NCBI RefSeq assembly: GCF_004365175.1
Contig: NZ_SOCE01000001.1
Coordinates: 2,839,154 to 2,903,153, forward strand
DNA length: 64,000 nt
DNA from: Kribbella voronezhensis
Lineage (GTDB): Bacteria; Actinomycetota; Actinomycetes; Propionibacteriales; Kribbellaceae
Direction of reading: 5' to 3'
Positions 16,312 to 24,484 of this stretch are shown one piece after another. Position numbers and translations under genes: made by a program. Below the pieces are notes generated by a model. It did no database searches. It was not told the origin of the DNA and saw only the letters and a list, made by a program, of their open reading frames with translations. Numbering within the stretch: position 1 is the first letter of the stretch; the number at the start of each line of letters is the position of its first letter.

Positions 16312-17019
16312 GTGAACATCGCCAGCGAAGGCCAGGAGCTTGCCGCCTGGGCACGGATGCTCGCCGACAGCACCCGGGCCACGGCGTGCCTCGCGCTGCT
16401 CGACGGACGAGCGTGGACGGCGACCGAACTCGCGCGACTGGCAGGCGTTTCGCGACCGACGATCAGCGAGCACCTGAATCTGCTGGTGTCCGGCGGCCTG
16501 CTCACCGAAGTACGGCAAGGACGGCACCGCTATGTGAAACTGGCCGGGCCCGAAACGGCTGAACTGCTGGAAGGACTGGCGGCGCTGGCGCCTCGGCGTA
16601 CGGAGATTGCCACCAGCCTCGCCGCGGCGAGCAAGCGGGACGCGTTCGCCCGAGCCCGCACCTGCTACGACCACCTCGCCGGGAGACTCGGGGTGGCGTT
16701 GACCGATGCGATGACAGAGCGCGGCTTGCTCGACTGGTCCGACGGCGTCGCGTTGACGACGGAAGGCCAACGCTGGTTGGAGAACCTCGGCATCCAGGTC
16801 GACGCGGGCCGTGGCCGACCGTTGGTCCGGTCGTGCCTCGACGTGACCGAGCGACGGCCACACCTGGCCGGCCGGGTGGGTGCGGCGTTGTGCGAACACG
16901 CTTTGAAACAAGGGTGGGTGACGCACATCACTGGTGGCCGCGCACTCAAGGTGACTGGTTCGGTGCGCGATCTGGGGTTGCCCGCGGGCGTCGTACGGGA
17001 CCTACTGTCCCGAGGCTGA
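16312..17019 (+). CDS. ArsR-family regulator
   Basis: The 235-aa protein has an N-terminal ArsR winged helix (WARMLADSTRATACLALLDG, WTATELARLAGVSRPTISEHLNLL, VRQGRHRYVKL), followed by a longer C-terminal region typical of the larger actinobacterial ArsR proteins. A conserved Cys-x-x-His pair is not obvious, so a small molecule rather than metal is the likely effector. The start is GTG 16312; CAGGAT ends 6 bp upstream. It faces the flavin reductase gene across 65 bp, the usual layout for regulator and target. Confidence 0.83.
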   Translation: MNIASEGQELAAWARMLADSTRATACLALLDGRAWTATELARLAGVSRPTISEHLNLLVSGGLLTEVRQGRHRYVKLAGPETAELLEGLAALAPRRTEIATSLAAASKRDAFARARTCYDHLAGRLGVALTDAMTERGLLDWSDGVALTTEGQRWLENLGIQVDAGRGRPLVRSCLDVTERRPHLAGRVGAALCEHALKQGWVTHITGGRALKVTGSVRDLGLPAGVVRDLLSRG

Positions 17020-17119
17020 CGCGGGGAAAATCCGTCGTTCCTTCCAGTGCGTGAGATCGGTGTGACCTGGGACACGCATCGGATGGGCAATCCGGCCCGA
17101 TTCGGCCTACCCTTCGGCC

Positions 17120-17359
17120 ATGACTGGTTTCGAGCCCGACACCGAACTGGTGTCCCGCCTCTCCTTGCCCAGCCATGTGGTCGTCCTCGTGGACGGCCGC
17201 TGGTACCGCGGCTGGCTGATCGGCCGCGAGCACGAGGAGACGGGATGGACCGGCACGGTGCAGTACGAGGGCGACGACGGTACGGAACGGACGGAACGCC
17301 TGCCGGCGAACCGGATCGCACTGCCGGAGTCGCACCGACCGACTGAGCGAGCGTCGTAG
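17120..17359 (+). CDS. small conserved-looking protein, SH3-like barrel
   Basis: The 79-aa protein is rich in alternating hydrophobic and charged positions (VVVLVDGRWYRGWLIGREHE, GWTGTVQYEG), which suggests a small beta-barrel. Similar short Trp-rich proteins are common in actinobacteria, with no known role. TACCCT lies 6 bp before the ATG, supporting a leaderless start. A strong hairpin follows 12 bp after the stop. Confidence 0.7.
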   Translation: MTGFEPDTELVSRLSLPSHVVVLVDGRWYRGWLIGREHEETGWTGTVQYEGDDGTERTERLPANRIALPESHRPTERAS

Positions 17360-17370
17360 GAGGAGGCACA

Positions 17371-17410
17371 GCGCGAAGGCCCCCTGGAGATCTCCAGGGG
17401 GCCTTCGCGC
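17371..17410. terminator. 40-bp perfect palindrome, bidirectional terminator
   Basis: Arms of 20 bp (17371-17390 and 17391-17410, centred on AGATCT) are perfectly complementary with no spacer. It ends the small plus-strand gene and, with the next hairpin, the minus-strand ANTAR gene. Confidence 0.8.
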
Positions 17411-17451
17411 GTAACGACAAGGTCGGGGCGCCTCGAGCGACAGACGAGAAC

Positions 17452-17489
17452 CCCGCCCCAGGCCCTTCGGGCGGTTGACCTGGGGCGGG
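17452..17489. terminator. second hairpin of the convergent terminator region
   Basis: CCCGCCCCAGG (17452-17462) pairs with CCTGGGGCGGG (17479-17489), with a nested CCC-TTC-GGG mini-stem in the loop. It lies 58 bp beyond the ANTAR gene stop. The stretch after it (17500-17540) has GTTACAC twice and GGTGT/ACACC dyads of unknown meaning. Confidence 0.65.
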
Positions 17490-17546
17490 ATCCTCAGTGG
17501 CGTTACACACGGTGTATCGGTGATCACACCCCAGGTGTTACACGGA

Positions 17547-18329
17547 TCAGGAAAGTTTCCTCGTCCGGATGAGCCGCTCGGCCACCTCACGCAACCGCAC
17601 GTTGTTGTCCTGCGAATACCTGCGCAGTACTGCGAACGCTTGCTCGTCGGTGAGGCCGAACCGCTCCATCAAGATCCCCTGCGCCTGCCCGACCAGCCGC
17701 CGCGAGTCGATCGCCTCCCAGAGGCTGGACTCGCTGCGGGCATTCGCCACCGCGACCGCGGCATGGTCGGCGTACATCTGGGCCGTCACGTCGTCGGACT
17801 CCCCGAACCGATCGGTCGCCGGGTCGAAGAGGTTCAGTACGCCGACCGTCCGGGTGGGCGTCCGGAGCCGGACCGACAGCACGCTCCGCAGGGCGACCTC
17901 TGTCATCTCGGCCGACCATCGAGGCCAGCGCTCGTCGGCGGCCGCGTTGCCACTCACCACGCTCCGCTCCTCCTGGACCGCGTCGTACGTCGGGCCTTCG
18001 CCGAGCTCCACCTGCAGCCGGTCGGCCTCCTCGACCAGAGCGTCGGTACTGACGGCTGACTCCAGCCGGCCGGCACGCTGAGTCAGTACGACGCTGGCGT
18101 GGTTCGTGGCGAGCGCGGTCAGGACGAACTCGAGGAATCGCTCGGCAGTCTGCTCGACGTCAGGCTGTTCATGCAGGATCTGGGCCATCCGGGCCAGGTC
18201 CTGGGCAAAGCCGTCCTTCACGCTGCCTTGTCCGGGGAAGGCAGGGGCACTGCTGTCGTCACGGGTGTGGTCCTCAGGGGTTTCGGATCCGCTCGTGGCG
18301 GCATGCTCCGTCGCCGGCTGACTTCCCAA
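17547..18329 (-). CDS. GAF-ANTAR RNA-binding antiterminator
   Basis: The protein has an acidic N-terminal tail, a GAF sensory domain (about 45-185: LARMAQILHEQPDVEQTAERF, GEGPTYDAVQEERSVVS, VLSVRLRTPTRTVGVLNLF) and a C-terminal ANTAR domain (about 200-258: AIDSRRLVGQAQGILMERFGLTDEQAF). ANTAR domains bind paired RNA hairpins and prevent transcription termination. The TTG at 18329 gives 260 aa. A GTG at 18218 with AAGG just upstream would remove a low-complexity tail and may be the true start. Target transcripts are not evident. Confidence 0.88.
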   Translation of the reverse strand: MGSQPATEHAATSGSETPEDHTRDDSSAPAFPGQGSVKDGFAQDLARMAQILHEQPDVEQTAERFLEFVLTALATNHASVVLTQRAGRLESAVSTDALVEEADRLQVELGEGPTYDAVQEERSVVSGNAAADERWPRWSAEMTEVALRSVLSVRLRTPTRTVGVLNLFDPATDRFGESDDVTAQMYADHAAVAVANARSESSLWEAIDSRRLVGQAQGILMERFGLTDEQAFAVLRRYSQDNNVRLREVAERLIRTRKLS

Positions 18330-18455
18330 CCGCGTTGAACTTTAACATCCGGGCCTCCGGGGTTGGGGCGCCCGGAAGCCGTCCGGAAACTGGTCTGAAA
18401 AGTGGTCTGGAAAGGGGCGATCCCGACGCACGTGTCTGGACGCCGGGACCTGGAT

Positions 18456-18481
18456 TGAACGGCCTCTCGAGCGACCGTTCA
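18456..18481. promoter_or_regulatory. inverted repeat TGAACGG-N12-CCGTTCA
   Basis: A perfect 7-bp dyad lies in the 222-bp gap between the anti-sigma stop and the ANTAR start. Its arms resemble the -35 element of the SigL-like promoters here, but the spacing to CGT is 14, not 16, so it is more likely an operator or terminator stem. Confidence 0.3.
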
Positions 18482-18551
18482 CTCCTGACCTCACTGGTGC
18501 CCTAAACGGTGGTCCCCATTCGTTGCCGCGGCCCCTGACTTCAGCGAATCC

Positions 18552-19214
18552 TCAGAAATGCACGGCCAGCAGGATCCGGCCGGTCTCCGAACTCCTGATG
18601 TCGAGCGCCCGGATCTCACCGCGATGCAGCTTGGTGGTGGCGGCCGGCTTCACCGTCGTACCGGGCGCGGCGGTCCAGCTGGCGATCAGCGTCGCCTTGC
18701 CGGAGCCGTCGGTCACGAACAGTTCGTACCCCCGAGCGCGCTCACTCGGCGTCGCCAGTTCGTCGTACCGGCAACTGATCTCGATCGTCGTGCCCCACCG
18801 CTCGTCGACCAGCCGCGCATCCGCCGACAACTTGCTCGCCACCGTCTGCGCCAGCACCACGTAGTCACCCGACGGATCCTGCCGGGCGAGCGGGACCGCC
18901 ACCACCGCGCCGATCACGGCAGCGGTGGCGGCGGTCGCGGCGATCAACCCGGCGAGCCGTAGTCTGCGGCGCCGGCGGTCCTTCTGCACGGCTCGGGTCA
19001 GGCCGGGCAGCAGGTTCGGCGGAGTGACGGCGATCGTCGCGAGCGCCCGGTCGTCCGGCAACACCTTGAGCGTGCCCGGTACGCCGGCCAGCGCCGCCAC
19101 CTCTTTTGCGCAATCCGGGCAGGTCCGCAGATGCTCCTCGTACTGGCGTCTCTCCGGCGCCGACAACGCCCCGAGCAGGTACGCCGCATCCCACTCGCGG
19201 TACGGATCGCTCAT
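18552..19214 (-). CDS. zinc-finger anti-sigma factor (RslA-like)
   Basis: The 220-aa protein has an N-terminal ZAS domain with the HxxxCxxC motif (EEHLRTCPDC), one membrane helix (LAGLIAATAATAAVIGAVVAV) and an extracytoplasmic domain with paired basic and hydrophobic strands. ZAS proteins hold their ECF sigma factor at the membrane; in RslA-type proteins the zinc site responds to oxidation. The start is the ATG overlapping the sigma gene stop as ATGA, so both are made in step. It is the last gene of doxX-sigma-anti-sigma. Confidence 0.9.
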   Translation of the reverse strand: MSDPYREWDAAYLLGALSAPERRQYEEHLRTCPDCAKEVAALAGVPGTLKVLPDDRALATIAVTPPNLLPGLTRAVQKDRRRRRLRLAGLIAATAATAAVIGAVVAVPLARQDPSGDYVVLAQTVASKLSADARLVDERWGTTIEISCRYDELATPSERARGYELFVTDGSGKATLIASWTAAPGTTVKPAATTKLHRGEIRALDIRSSETGRILLAVHF

Positions 19215-19720
19215 TCCTTCGTCACCCCCCTCTCCAGCAACGCCAGCTTCAGCGCCCGCAACCCGTAGTGCAACCGCGACTTGACCGTCCCGGCCGGGAT
19301 GTCGAGCTCCTCGGCGATATCGGTGACCGTGCGACGTCCGTAGTACGCGCGCACGATCACCTGCCGATGGTCGTGCGACAACTGCGCGAGCGAATCGGAC
19401 ACCAGCCACGCGTCCAGTACCGCGTTGGCATGGTCGGCGCTCGGTCGCTCGGGCAGATCGTCACTGGCCACCTCCCGGTTGACCCGGGCGCTGCGCCGAT
19501 CGTCGATGACCAGATTGCGCGCCACCGTGAACAGCCAGGCCCGGGCCCCCGCCTCGTCCTCGGTCAGGATCTGCGGCCGGCGCCAAGCGCGCAGCAGCGT
19601 CTCCTGAACGATGTCCTCGGCGAACCGGTCGTCCCCCGTCAGCCGGACCACGAACCGCCACAACGAGGGCGCGTGCACATCGTGCAACTCACGCAACAGC
19701 GCCGCCCGGTCGTCGGCCAT
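19211..19720 (-). CDS. ECF sigma-70 factor (SigL-like)
   Basis: The 169-aa protein has region 2 (LWRFVVRLTGDDRFAEDIVQETLLRAWRR, RAWLFTVARNLVID) and region 4 (LSHDHRQVIVRAYYGRRTVTDIAEELDIPAGTVKSRLHYGL), with no extra domain. ECF factors direct RNA polymerase to stress promoters until released by their anti-sigma. The ATG at 19720 has GGAG 5 bp upstream; an in-frame ATG at 19741 lacks a site. The cotranscribed zinc anti-sigma and the TGAACC-N16-CGT promoter before the operon suggest the SigL group, by resemblance to the mycobacterial pair. Confidence 0.9.
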   Translation of the reverse strand: MADDRAALLRELHDVHAPSLWRFVVRLTGDDRFAEDIVQETLLRAWRRPQILTEDEAGARAWLFTVARNLVIDDRRSARVNREVASDDLPERPSADHANAVLDAWLVSDSLAQLSHDHRQVIVRAYYGRRTVTDIAEELDIPAGTVKSRLHYGLRALKLALLERGVTKE

Positions 19721-19761
19721 CGGCGCTCCAGCTTCTGTCATCGTCGTGGGGCTCGGTCGGG

Positions 19762-20163
19762 TCAGTCTGCCGCAGCCACCAGCTCACGATCCCGCCGGAG
19801 ACTGCTCTCGAGAGCCCACGCCCCCGACCCGAGGAACGCGATCAGCAGGAACGCGAACGCGAACAACGCCGCCTTCTCCCCGCCATTCTGCACAGGCAGC
19901 AGCGCGTCCTTCTGGTGCACGGTGAAGTAGGCGTAGGCCATCGACCCGGAGCACAGCAACGCGGCGTACCGCGTCCCCAACCCCAGCATCACGAACAACC
20001 CACCGACCGCCTGGATCACCGAAGCCCACCACCCCGGCCAGACGAACGCCTGGATCTGATCCGTGCCCAGTACGCCGAACAACGCGGCGGCCCCATGAGT
20101 GGCGAACAAGAACCCCACCACAATCCGGAACAACCCCAGTACCTCGTGACGCCAGCGCTCCAT
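19762..20163 (-). CDS. DoxX-family membrane protein
   Basis: The 133-aa protein has four hydrophobic helices with the DoxX pattern (LGLFRIVVGFLFATHGAAALFG, IQAVGGLFVMLGLGTRYAALLC, GEKAALFAFAFLLIAFLGSGAW). DoxX proteins are linked to quinone or thiol redox at the membrane; in Mycobacterium tuberculosis DoxX was reported with SodA and SseA in an oxidoreductase complex. The ATG at 20163 has GAGGAG 5 bp upstream. It is first in the sigma operon, only 41 bp before the sigma gene. Confidence 0.88.
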   Translation of the reverse strand: MERWRHEVLGLFRIVVGFLFATHGAAALFGVLGTDQIQAFVWPGWWASVIQAVGGLFVMLGLGTRYAALLCSGSMAYAYFTVHQKDALLPVQNGGEKAALFAFAFLLIAFLGSGAWALESSLRRDRELVAAAD

Positions 20164-20243
20164 ACTCACTCCTCAGGTGAACGGGACGGGTTCAACGCCA
20201 CCGGCCGGCCTCACCCGCCCAGCAGCGCCCTTCTCCCGCTTGA

Positions 20244-20268
20244 ACGAACCGCCCCACCATCCGGTTCA
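20244..20268 (-). promoter_or_regulatory. SigL-like ECF promoter of the doxX-sigma operon
   Basis: Reading the minus strand, TGAACC (20268-20263) is followed after exactly 16 bp by CGT (20246-20244), 80 bp upstream of doxX. This matches the known SigL-type consensus TGAACC-N16-18-CGT, so the operon is probably autoregulated. Confidence 0.65.
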
Positions 20269-20303
20269 ACCGTCCGTAATCTTTTAATCACCCTCCGAAT
20301 CCA

Positions 20304-20333
20304 TTGACATCCCACCCTCCGACCCGCTAGACC
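20304..20333 (+). promoter_or_regulatory. housekeeping-type promoter for tRNA-Lys
   Basis: A consensus TTGACA (20304-20309) is followed after 18 bp by TAGACC (20328-20333), 53 bp upstream of the mature tRNA 5' end. Confidence 0.5.
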
Positions 20334-20386
20334 ACCCCAACGAGCGAAACCACCCGCAAACCTGACACACTGTCCCCACCACCCAG

Positions 20387-20459
20387 GGGCCTCTAGCTCA
20401 ATTGGCAGAGCAGCGGACTTTTAATCCGCGGGTTGTCGGTTCGAGTCCGACGGGGCCTA
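20387..20459 (+). tRNA. tRNA-Lys(UUU)
   Basis: The 73-nt cloverleaf has acceptor arms GGGCCTC/GGGGCCT (with G-U pairs at 1-72 and 6-67), a D arm GCTC...GAGC, an anticodon stem GCGGA/TCCGC around the loop CTTTTAA (anticodon TTT at 20420-20422), and a T arm GTCGG-TTCGAGT-CCGAC. The discriminator is A. CCA is not encoded. A dispersed repeat begins 27 bp downstream. Confidence 0.96.
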
Positions 20460-20486
20460 CGCATCTCGTACGCCGGGGAAGTACGC

Positions 20487-20560
20487 CCGCTTCGCGCCTC
20501 CTTCGTCGGCGCTCGACCCACCCACCCCAAGTCCGCCGCTCCTTCGTCGCGGCTCGCGGT
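20487..20560 (-). repeat. dispersed G-rich repeat, copy C
   Basis: The minus strand reads ACCGCGAGCCGCGACGAAGG, then AGCGGCGG, a G-run core (GGGGTGGGTGGGTCGAG) and CGCCGACGAAGGAGGCGCG. It is closest to copy D and lies just after the tRNA-Lys gene. Confidence 0.7.
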
Positions 20561-20745
20561 TTGGTGCGGGTTGTCTGCTGCCCGGTTCGTCCCTGCCTAG
20601 AGGGTTGCCGCCAGTAAGGAGTGCTCAGGCGATCGCTGAGCTGCCAGTGGCCCATCGAAACTGCTTGTGAATGGACCAGTGGTCGTGGGGTGCGGGTGTC
20701 TACGGTCGAGGGGAGGGATTACAACGACGACTGCGAAGGATTCTC

Positions 20746-21654
20746 ATGCGTGCCATCACTGTCCGGGATCGGGAGGCTGACGGCTTTGGGTTGTCGCTGA
20801 GCGAGCTGCCGTCTCCCAGCGCTGCTGAGAACGACGTTGTTGTTGAGGTTCATGCCGCCGGGTTTCTTCGGGGTGAGCCGGAGTGGCCTAGTACCTGGGC
20901 CGATCGTGCGGGGCGTGATCGTACGCCGAGCGTTCTTGGCCACGAGGTGTCTGGTGTAGTTGTCGAGCTCGGATACGGTACGACCGGTCTCACGATTGGG
21001 CAGCGGGTCTTTGGGCTGACCGACTGGGCTCGCAACGGTTCGCTCGCCGAGTACACCGCCGTCGAGGCTCGCAATCTGGCGCCGCTGCCCACCGACGTCG
21101 ACCACACGACTGCAGCGGCTGTGGTGATGCCGGGGCTGACGGCTTGGCAGGCGCTGTTCGACCATGCTCACCTCCAAGCGGGCCAGAGCGTCCTTATTCA
21201 TGGTGCCGGCGGCTCTGTCGGCTCGGTCGCCGTACAGCTGGCCCGCGAGGTCGGAGCCCACATCATCGGCACTGGTCGGGCCGCCGACCGGGACCTGGCT
21301 GGCACGTTGGGCGCTCATGAGTTCGTCGACCTGGACGGCGACCGTCTCGAGGACGTTGGCGAGGTCGATGTGGTGTTCGACGTGATCGGAGGGGAGATCC
21401 TCGACCGCTCTACCGCGCTGTTGCGCCCCGGCGGCACGCTCGTCAGCGTTGCCGCGCCGCCAACTGTCCATCCTGACAACGGCAGGGCAATCTTCTTCGT
21501 CGTCGAGCCTCATCGCGAACAGACGGCCCAGTTGGCTGCTCGCCTGCGCGATGGTCGACTCACACCGCTCGTCACGGCCGTCCGCGACCTGGCCGACGTC
21601 CCCGCCGCCTTCACAGAACGCACACGCGACAGGATCATCATCAAGGTGAAATGA
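20746..21654 (+). CDS. zinc-independent quinone oxidoreductase / MDR-family reductase
   Basis: The 302-aa protein has a GroES-like N-terminal domain (VLGHEVSGVVVELGYGTTGLTIGQRVFGL) and a Rossmann domain (QSVLIHGAGGSVGSVAVQLAREVGAHIIGTG) for NADP(H). The structural zinc cysteines are missing, as in quinone oxidoreductases. C-terminal residues DVPAAFTERTRDRIIIKV are typical. The ATG at 20746 follows GAAGG. Codon use is looser than in neighbours (more T- and A-ending codons), hinting that the gene is a later arrival in the patch after the tRNA. Confidence 0.86.
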   Translation: MRAITVRDREADGFGLSLSELPSPSAAENDVVVEVHAAGFLRGEPEWPSTWADRAGRDRTPSVLGHEVSGVVVELGYGTTGLTIGQRVFGLTDWARNGSLAEYTAVEARNLAPLPTDVDHTTAAAVVMPGLTAWQALFDHAHLQAGQSVLIHGAGGSVGSVAVQLAREVGAHIIGTGRAADRDLAGTLGAHEFVDLDGDRLEDVGEVDVVFDVIGGEILDRSTALLRPGGTLVSVAAPPTVHPDNGRAIFFVVEPHREQTAQLAARLRDGRLTPLVTAVRDLADVPAAFTERTRDRIIIKVK

Positions 21655-21812
21655 ATGAATCAACCGTCCTCTTACTGGAACCCCGGAAGACAGAAGCCAG
21701 TCGCACGATCGACCACCAGCTGAGTGTGTTGTTCGGCTTCTATGAGTGGGCGTGCTCGACCGGCGCGGGCCGCTCGTTAACCCCGTGCCGGCGTTGACCG
21801 GGCGTGGTGTCG
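21651..21812 (+). pseudogene. tyrosine recombinase/integrase remnant, frameshifted
   Basis: A 48-codon frame from 21651 reads RTIDHQLSVLFGFYEWAC at about 21702-21755. This is typical of the N-terminal core-binding domain of phage-type integrases. Just after it the continuation PLVNPVPA (about 21772-21795) lies in another frame, so a frameshift has broken the gene. No catalytic domain (RxxHxxR, Tyr) follows. The remnant lies 1.2 kb from tRNA-Lys in a sparse region, consistent with a decayed integrative element. Confidence 0.6.
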
Positions 21813-21930
21813 TTCTGGTTGGCGAGCGGTGCGCGTGCGACCGACTTGCTGGGCCCGAGTTATGACCGTGACGTGATGCGGGCGCACGAACACGTGCATT
21901 CACGGTCTGCATTCATCGTCAGGTCGGGAT

Positions 21931-22866
21931 CTACTGCGTCAGGCCGATCGCGATCATATGAACGGTCGCCCGGGCCAGGTACTCCGCGCTCTTGTACCAG
22001 GTCGTGAAGGTGACCGACAGCTCGTACGGCGGCGCCGAATAGCGCGCCGACACCTCGGTAGCACCCGACCCGCCGACCAACTCCAGGGGCTGGCCGAGCT
22101 TGCCGACGACCACGGGATAGGTGTCGGTGAAGGCCAGGCCTCCCGGCAGACTCCCGGCGTACTGGGAGAACCCGCCGCCGCCTTCGTTGGCGTACAGAAC
22201 GATCGACGTGACGGTCATTGACGAATCCATGTCGAGTTCGAACCCGTAGTCGTTGCACATGATGTTTCCCAGTTGCCCTGGCCGCAGTCCGCACCGCTGG
22301 GCCCACGCATCCACCCGCGGGTCCGACATCGGCCGGCCCAGCAGCCCCAGCACGCCCACTTCAGGCTGCGGAGCGCTCGAAGGAACGGAACTGGGTGCCC
22401 TCGAGGGACGGGTACTGGTCGGCACCGGCGAAGGCCGGGTGCTGGTCGGCTGCGGAGACGGAATCGCCGTCGGGGACGGCAACGTCTGAGTCGGCACCGG
22501 AGTGGGGATCGGACCGACTTTCGGGTCCTGAGGCCACAGAAGCACCCCCGCCACCAAAACCACACACAACAGAGCGACACCGGCCAGCACCCACCAGACC
22601 CGCGCCGGCCCTCTCGATCCCGGCGACCGACCCGGCCCGCCCGGTCCACCGGGTCCGCCCGGACCGGGCACGCCGGGACCTGGGGGACCACCAGGACCGC
22701 CCTGGTACGGATCCACCGGCCCAGGCTGGTACGGCCAACCGGGCGTCGATCCCCCCAGCGGTGTCCGCGGCGGGTACGGCAGCGGTGGCGGTGGCAGTGG
22801 CGGTGGCGGTGGCTGCGGCGGTGGCTGCGGCGGTGGCGGTGGCTGGGCGGACTGCGACGACCCCAT
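21931..22866 (-). CDS. proline-rich membrane-anchored protein with extracytoplasmic domain
   Basis: The 311-aa protein has a cytoplasmic tail of poly-Pro and Gly-Pro repeats (about 8-95), one membrane helix (VWWVLAGVALLCVVLVAGVLLW), a Ser/Thr/Pro linker (about 125-175) and a globular C-terminal domain. That domain contains two cysteines (RCGLRPGQLGNIMCNDYGFELD). Pro-rich cytoplasmic tails with an external domain are common in actinobacterial cell-surface proteins; no function is assigned. The ATG at 22866 starts the Pro-rich tail directly. Confidence 0.75.
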   Translation of the reverse strand: MGSSQSAQPPPPPQPPPQPPPPPLPPPPLPYPPRTPLGGSTPGWPYQPGPVDPYQGGPGGPPGPGVPGPGGPGGPGGPGRSPGSRGPARVWWVLAGVALLCVVLVAGVLLWPQDPKVGPIPTPVPTQTLPSPTAIPSPQPTSTRPSPVPTSTRPSRAPSSVPSSAPQPEVGVLGLLGRPMSDPRVDAWAQRCGLRPGQLGNIMCNDYGFELDMDSSMTVTSIVLYANEGGGGFSQYAGSLPGGLAFTDTYPVVVGKLGQPLELVGGSGATEVSARYSAPPYELSVTFTTWYKSAEYLARATVHMIAIGLTQ

Positions 22867-23500
22867 GATGACGACCTCTCGGCTGTTGTCTCGTGTGGCC
22901 ACCATCGCTTGCCCGCCCGGTTCACCGCAGGGGCGAAAGGCACCATCTGACCAGGCATTTCGCCCAGCCACTGCCGCGTGGAAAGGATCGGCAATTGGAC
23001 CGGTCCGCCATGACGGCCGGGTGACAACCGCCGAAGAAGTCTTCGCGAGCAACAACCTCGGCCTGGGGTCTTCGAACGAACGCGGTCTTTGCTGGAAGAA
23101 GCGATCGAAGTGCGGGCGGCGAAGGGCCGATCACCTTCCGGCGCCGACGCGGCTTTGCTTACCTCTGGAAGCCCGGCCGGTAGCTCCACGCCCAGACCGC
23201 CAAGGTCGTGCTGCCGATACCTCTCGGCAAACACGACCCCGTCGCAGCGCCGTTTGACTATTTCAGTGAAGGAAGTCATCTCACTTCAGCTCGAACCGCG
23301 AACGATCCATCGCCAGCGTCGCCACCGCGACCTCGACCAGCAGCCCCGCCCGGCATGCGGTTAGGCCCGGGGAGTTGGATTTCGGCCCGGGCCAGTTCCG
23401 GCGCTACCGGCCCGAGGAGATCGGGGCCGGCTTGGCCGCGATCTCAGTGTTGCTCGAGGCAAGCTTTCGGCCTGCCAAGCTGACCGGCCGCCGGCGGCTG
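22867..23500. other. gene-poor region with a possible coding remnant
   Basis: About 630 bp has no intact gene. Near its end (about 23350-23521, plus strand) a frame with GC-rich third positions reads FGPGQFRRYRPEEIGAGL and continues to RRLLPDEVV before a TAG. It lacks a start codon and is not recognised; it overlaps the 3' end of the convergent kinase-like gene by 21 bp. It may be the tail of a decayed gene. Confidence 0.35.
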
Positions 23501-24484
23501 CTACCAGACGAGGTTGTCTAGGTGGTTGTGGCCGGAAAGTAGGTTAGCGATTCGGTGTTGCGCCGCTGCGCGTGTCTCGGGCTCGGGGTGGTGGGCGTAG
23601 AGCGCGAGTTCGCCGTACATGTCGTAGAAGTTCAGCCGCTCGCGCAGATGCTCGCGCTCGAACAGTTCCGGATATGCGCTGTGGAGCCATCCGGGGATTG
23701 CTGTGAGGATGGTCTCGTCTAGGCCTTGTTCGTTGGGGGTGGGTGGGTATTCGCGTGCCCTCGCGCACCAGCGCAGGATGGTGTCGAGTTCGACGTCCGC
23801 TGGCTGAGTTAGCGCCTCGGCGAAGTCGATAAGACCGGTGACTCGCCCTTGGTCGACGATCACGTTGGATCCGTGGAGATCGCCGTGGACGAGGACGGGT
23901 TCGTCGGCGGCGAACAGGGCCAGCCGGTCCTGGATCCAGTCGGCGACGTCCGTGAGCAGGCGCGAGTCGTGGCTGGGCTGTCGTCGGGCGGCCTCGACCT
24001 GCTGGAGGGTCGCGCTCACTACGGGTGGGTGGAACGCGGGCCACGGCTTGCCGGCGAGCGCGTCGGCCAGCCAGGGCGGCAGGAGGTCGGCGGGGGCAGG
24101 AATGCGGTGAAGTGCGCGCAAGGCGGCGCCGAGGCTTTCGATCATTGCTTGGCGCGTGTGCGAGTCGGCCGCCGGCCATGCGTCGTACAGGGTTCGGCCG
24201 GGTAGGCGTTCGGAGATGTACCACGGGCCGTCGGGGCCGTCGCCGTGGGCGAGGTGGCGGGCGTGTGGGACCTCGGTGCCGGCGAGCAGGTTGACGACTG
24301 TGGCCTCGTGGCGGTAGGCGTCGCGGAATTGTGCGTTGGTGTTCAGCCGTACGACGTACTCGTCGCCGACCCACACGCGGCTGACCCAGCCGGCCTTTGA
24401 TACAAAGCGCCCGGTTGCTGGAAGACCAGCGGCCGCCAGTGTCCTCCGCAGCGCCGGATCGGTAGCCCAGTCGCCGTCGGTCAT
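23501..24484 (-). CDS. aminoglycoside phosphotransferase-fold kinase
   Basis: The 327-aa protein shows the APH fold: VWVGDEYVVRLNTNAQFRDAYRHEATVVNLLAG (nucleotide-binding lobe), the catalytic loop VLVHGDLHGSNVIVD and the metal-binding VTGLIDFAEAL. The fold phosphorylates antibiotics or small metabolites such as homoserine or fructosamine, so a resistance role is not implied. The ATG at 24484 has TAGGCT 7 bp upstream (leaderless). It stands alone in the accessory patch, with moderately relaxed codon use. Confidence 0.85.
   Translation of the reverse strand: MTDGDWATDPALRRTLAAAGLPATGRFVSKAGWVSRVWVGDEYVVRLNTNAQFRDAYRHEATVVNLLAGTEVPHARHLAHGDGPDGPWYISERLPGRTLYDAWPAADSHTRQAMIESLGAALRALHRIPAPADLLPPWLADALAGKPWPAFHPPVVSATLQQVEAARRQPSHDSRLLTDVADWIQDRLALFAADEPVLVHGDLHGSNVIVDQGRVTGLIDFAEALTQPADVELDTILRWCARAREYPPTPNEQGLDETILTAIPGWLHSAYPELFEREHLRERLNFYDMYGELALYAHHPEPETRAAAQHRIANLLSGHNHLDNLVW

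Noticed and set aside
20387..21812. tRNA-Lys as the attachment site of a present-day integrative element
   Set aside because: I found no second copy of the tRNA 3' end and the integrase is only a fragment, so current mobility is not supported.
22560..22860. Gly/Pro codon runs as a G-rich regulatory repeat
   Set aside because: The pattern follows the reading frame of the Pro-rich tail of the 21931-22866 gene and is explained by its protein sequence.
23089..23483. Open frames between 23089 and 23483 on the plus strand as genes
   Set aside because: They lack start signals and domain-like sequence. Only the short tail at about 23350-23521 looks mildly coding and is reported as a possible remnant.
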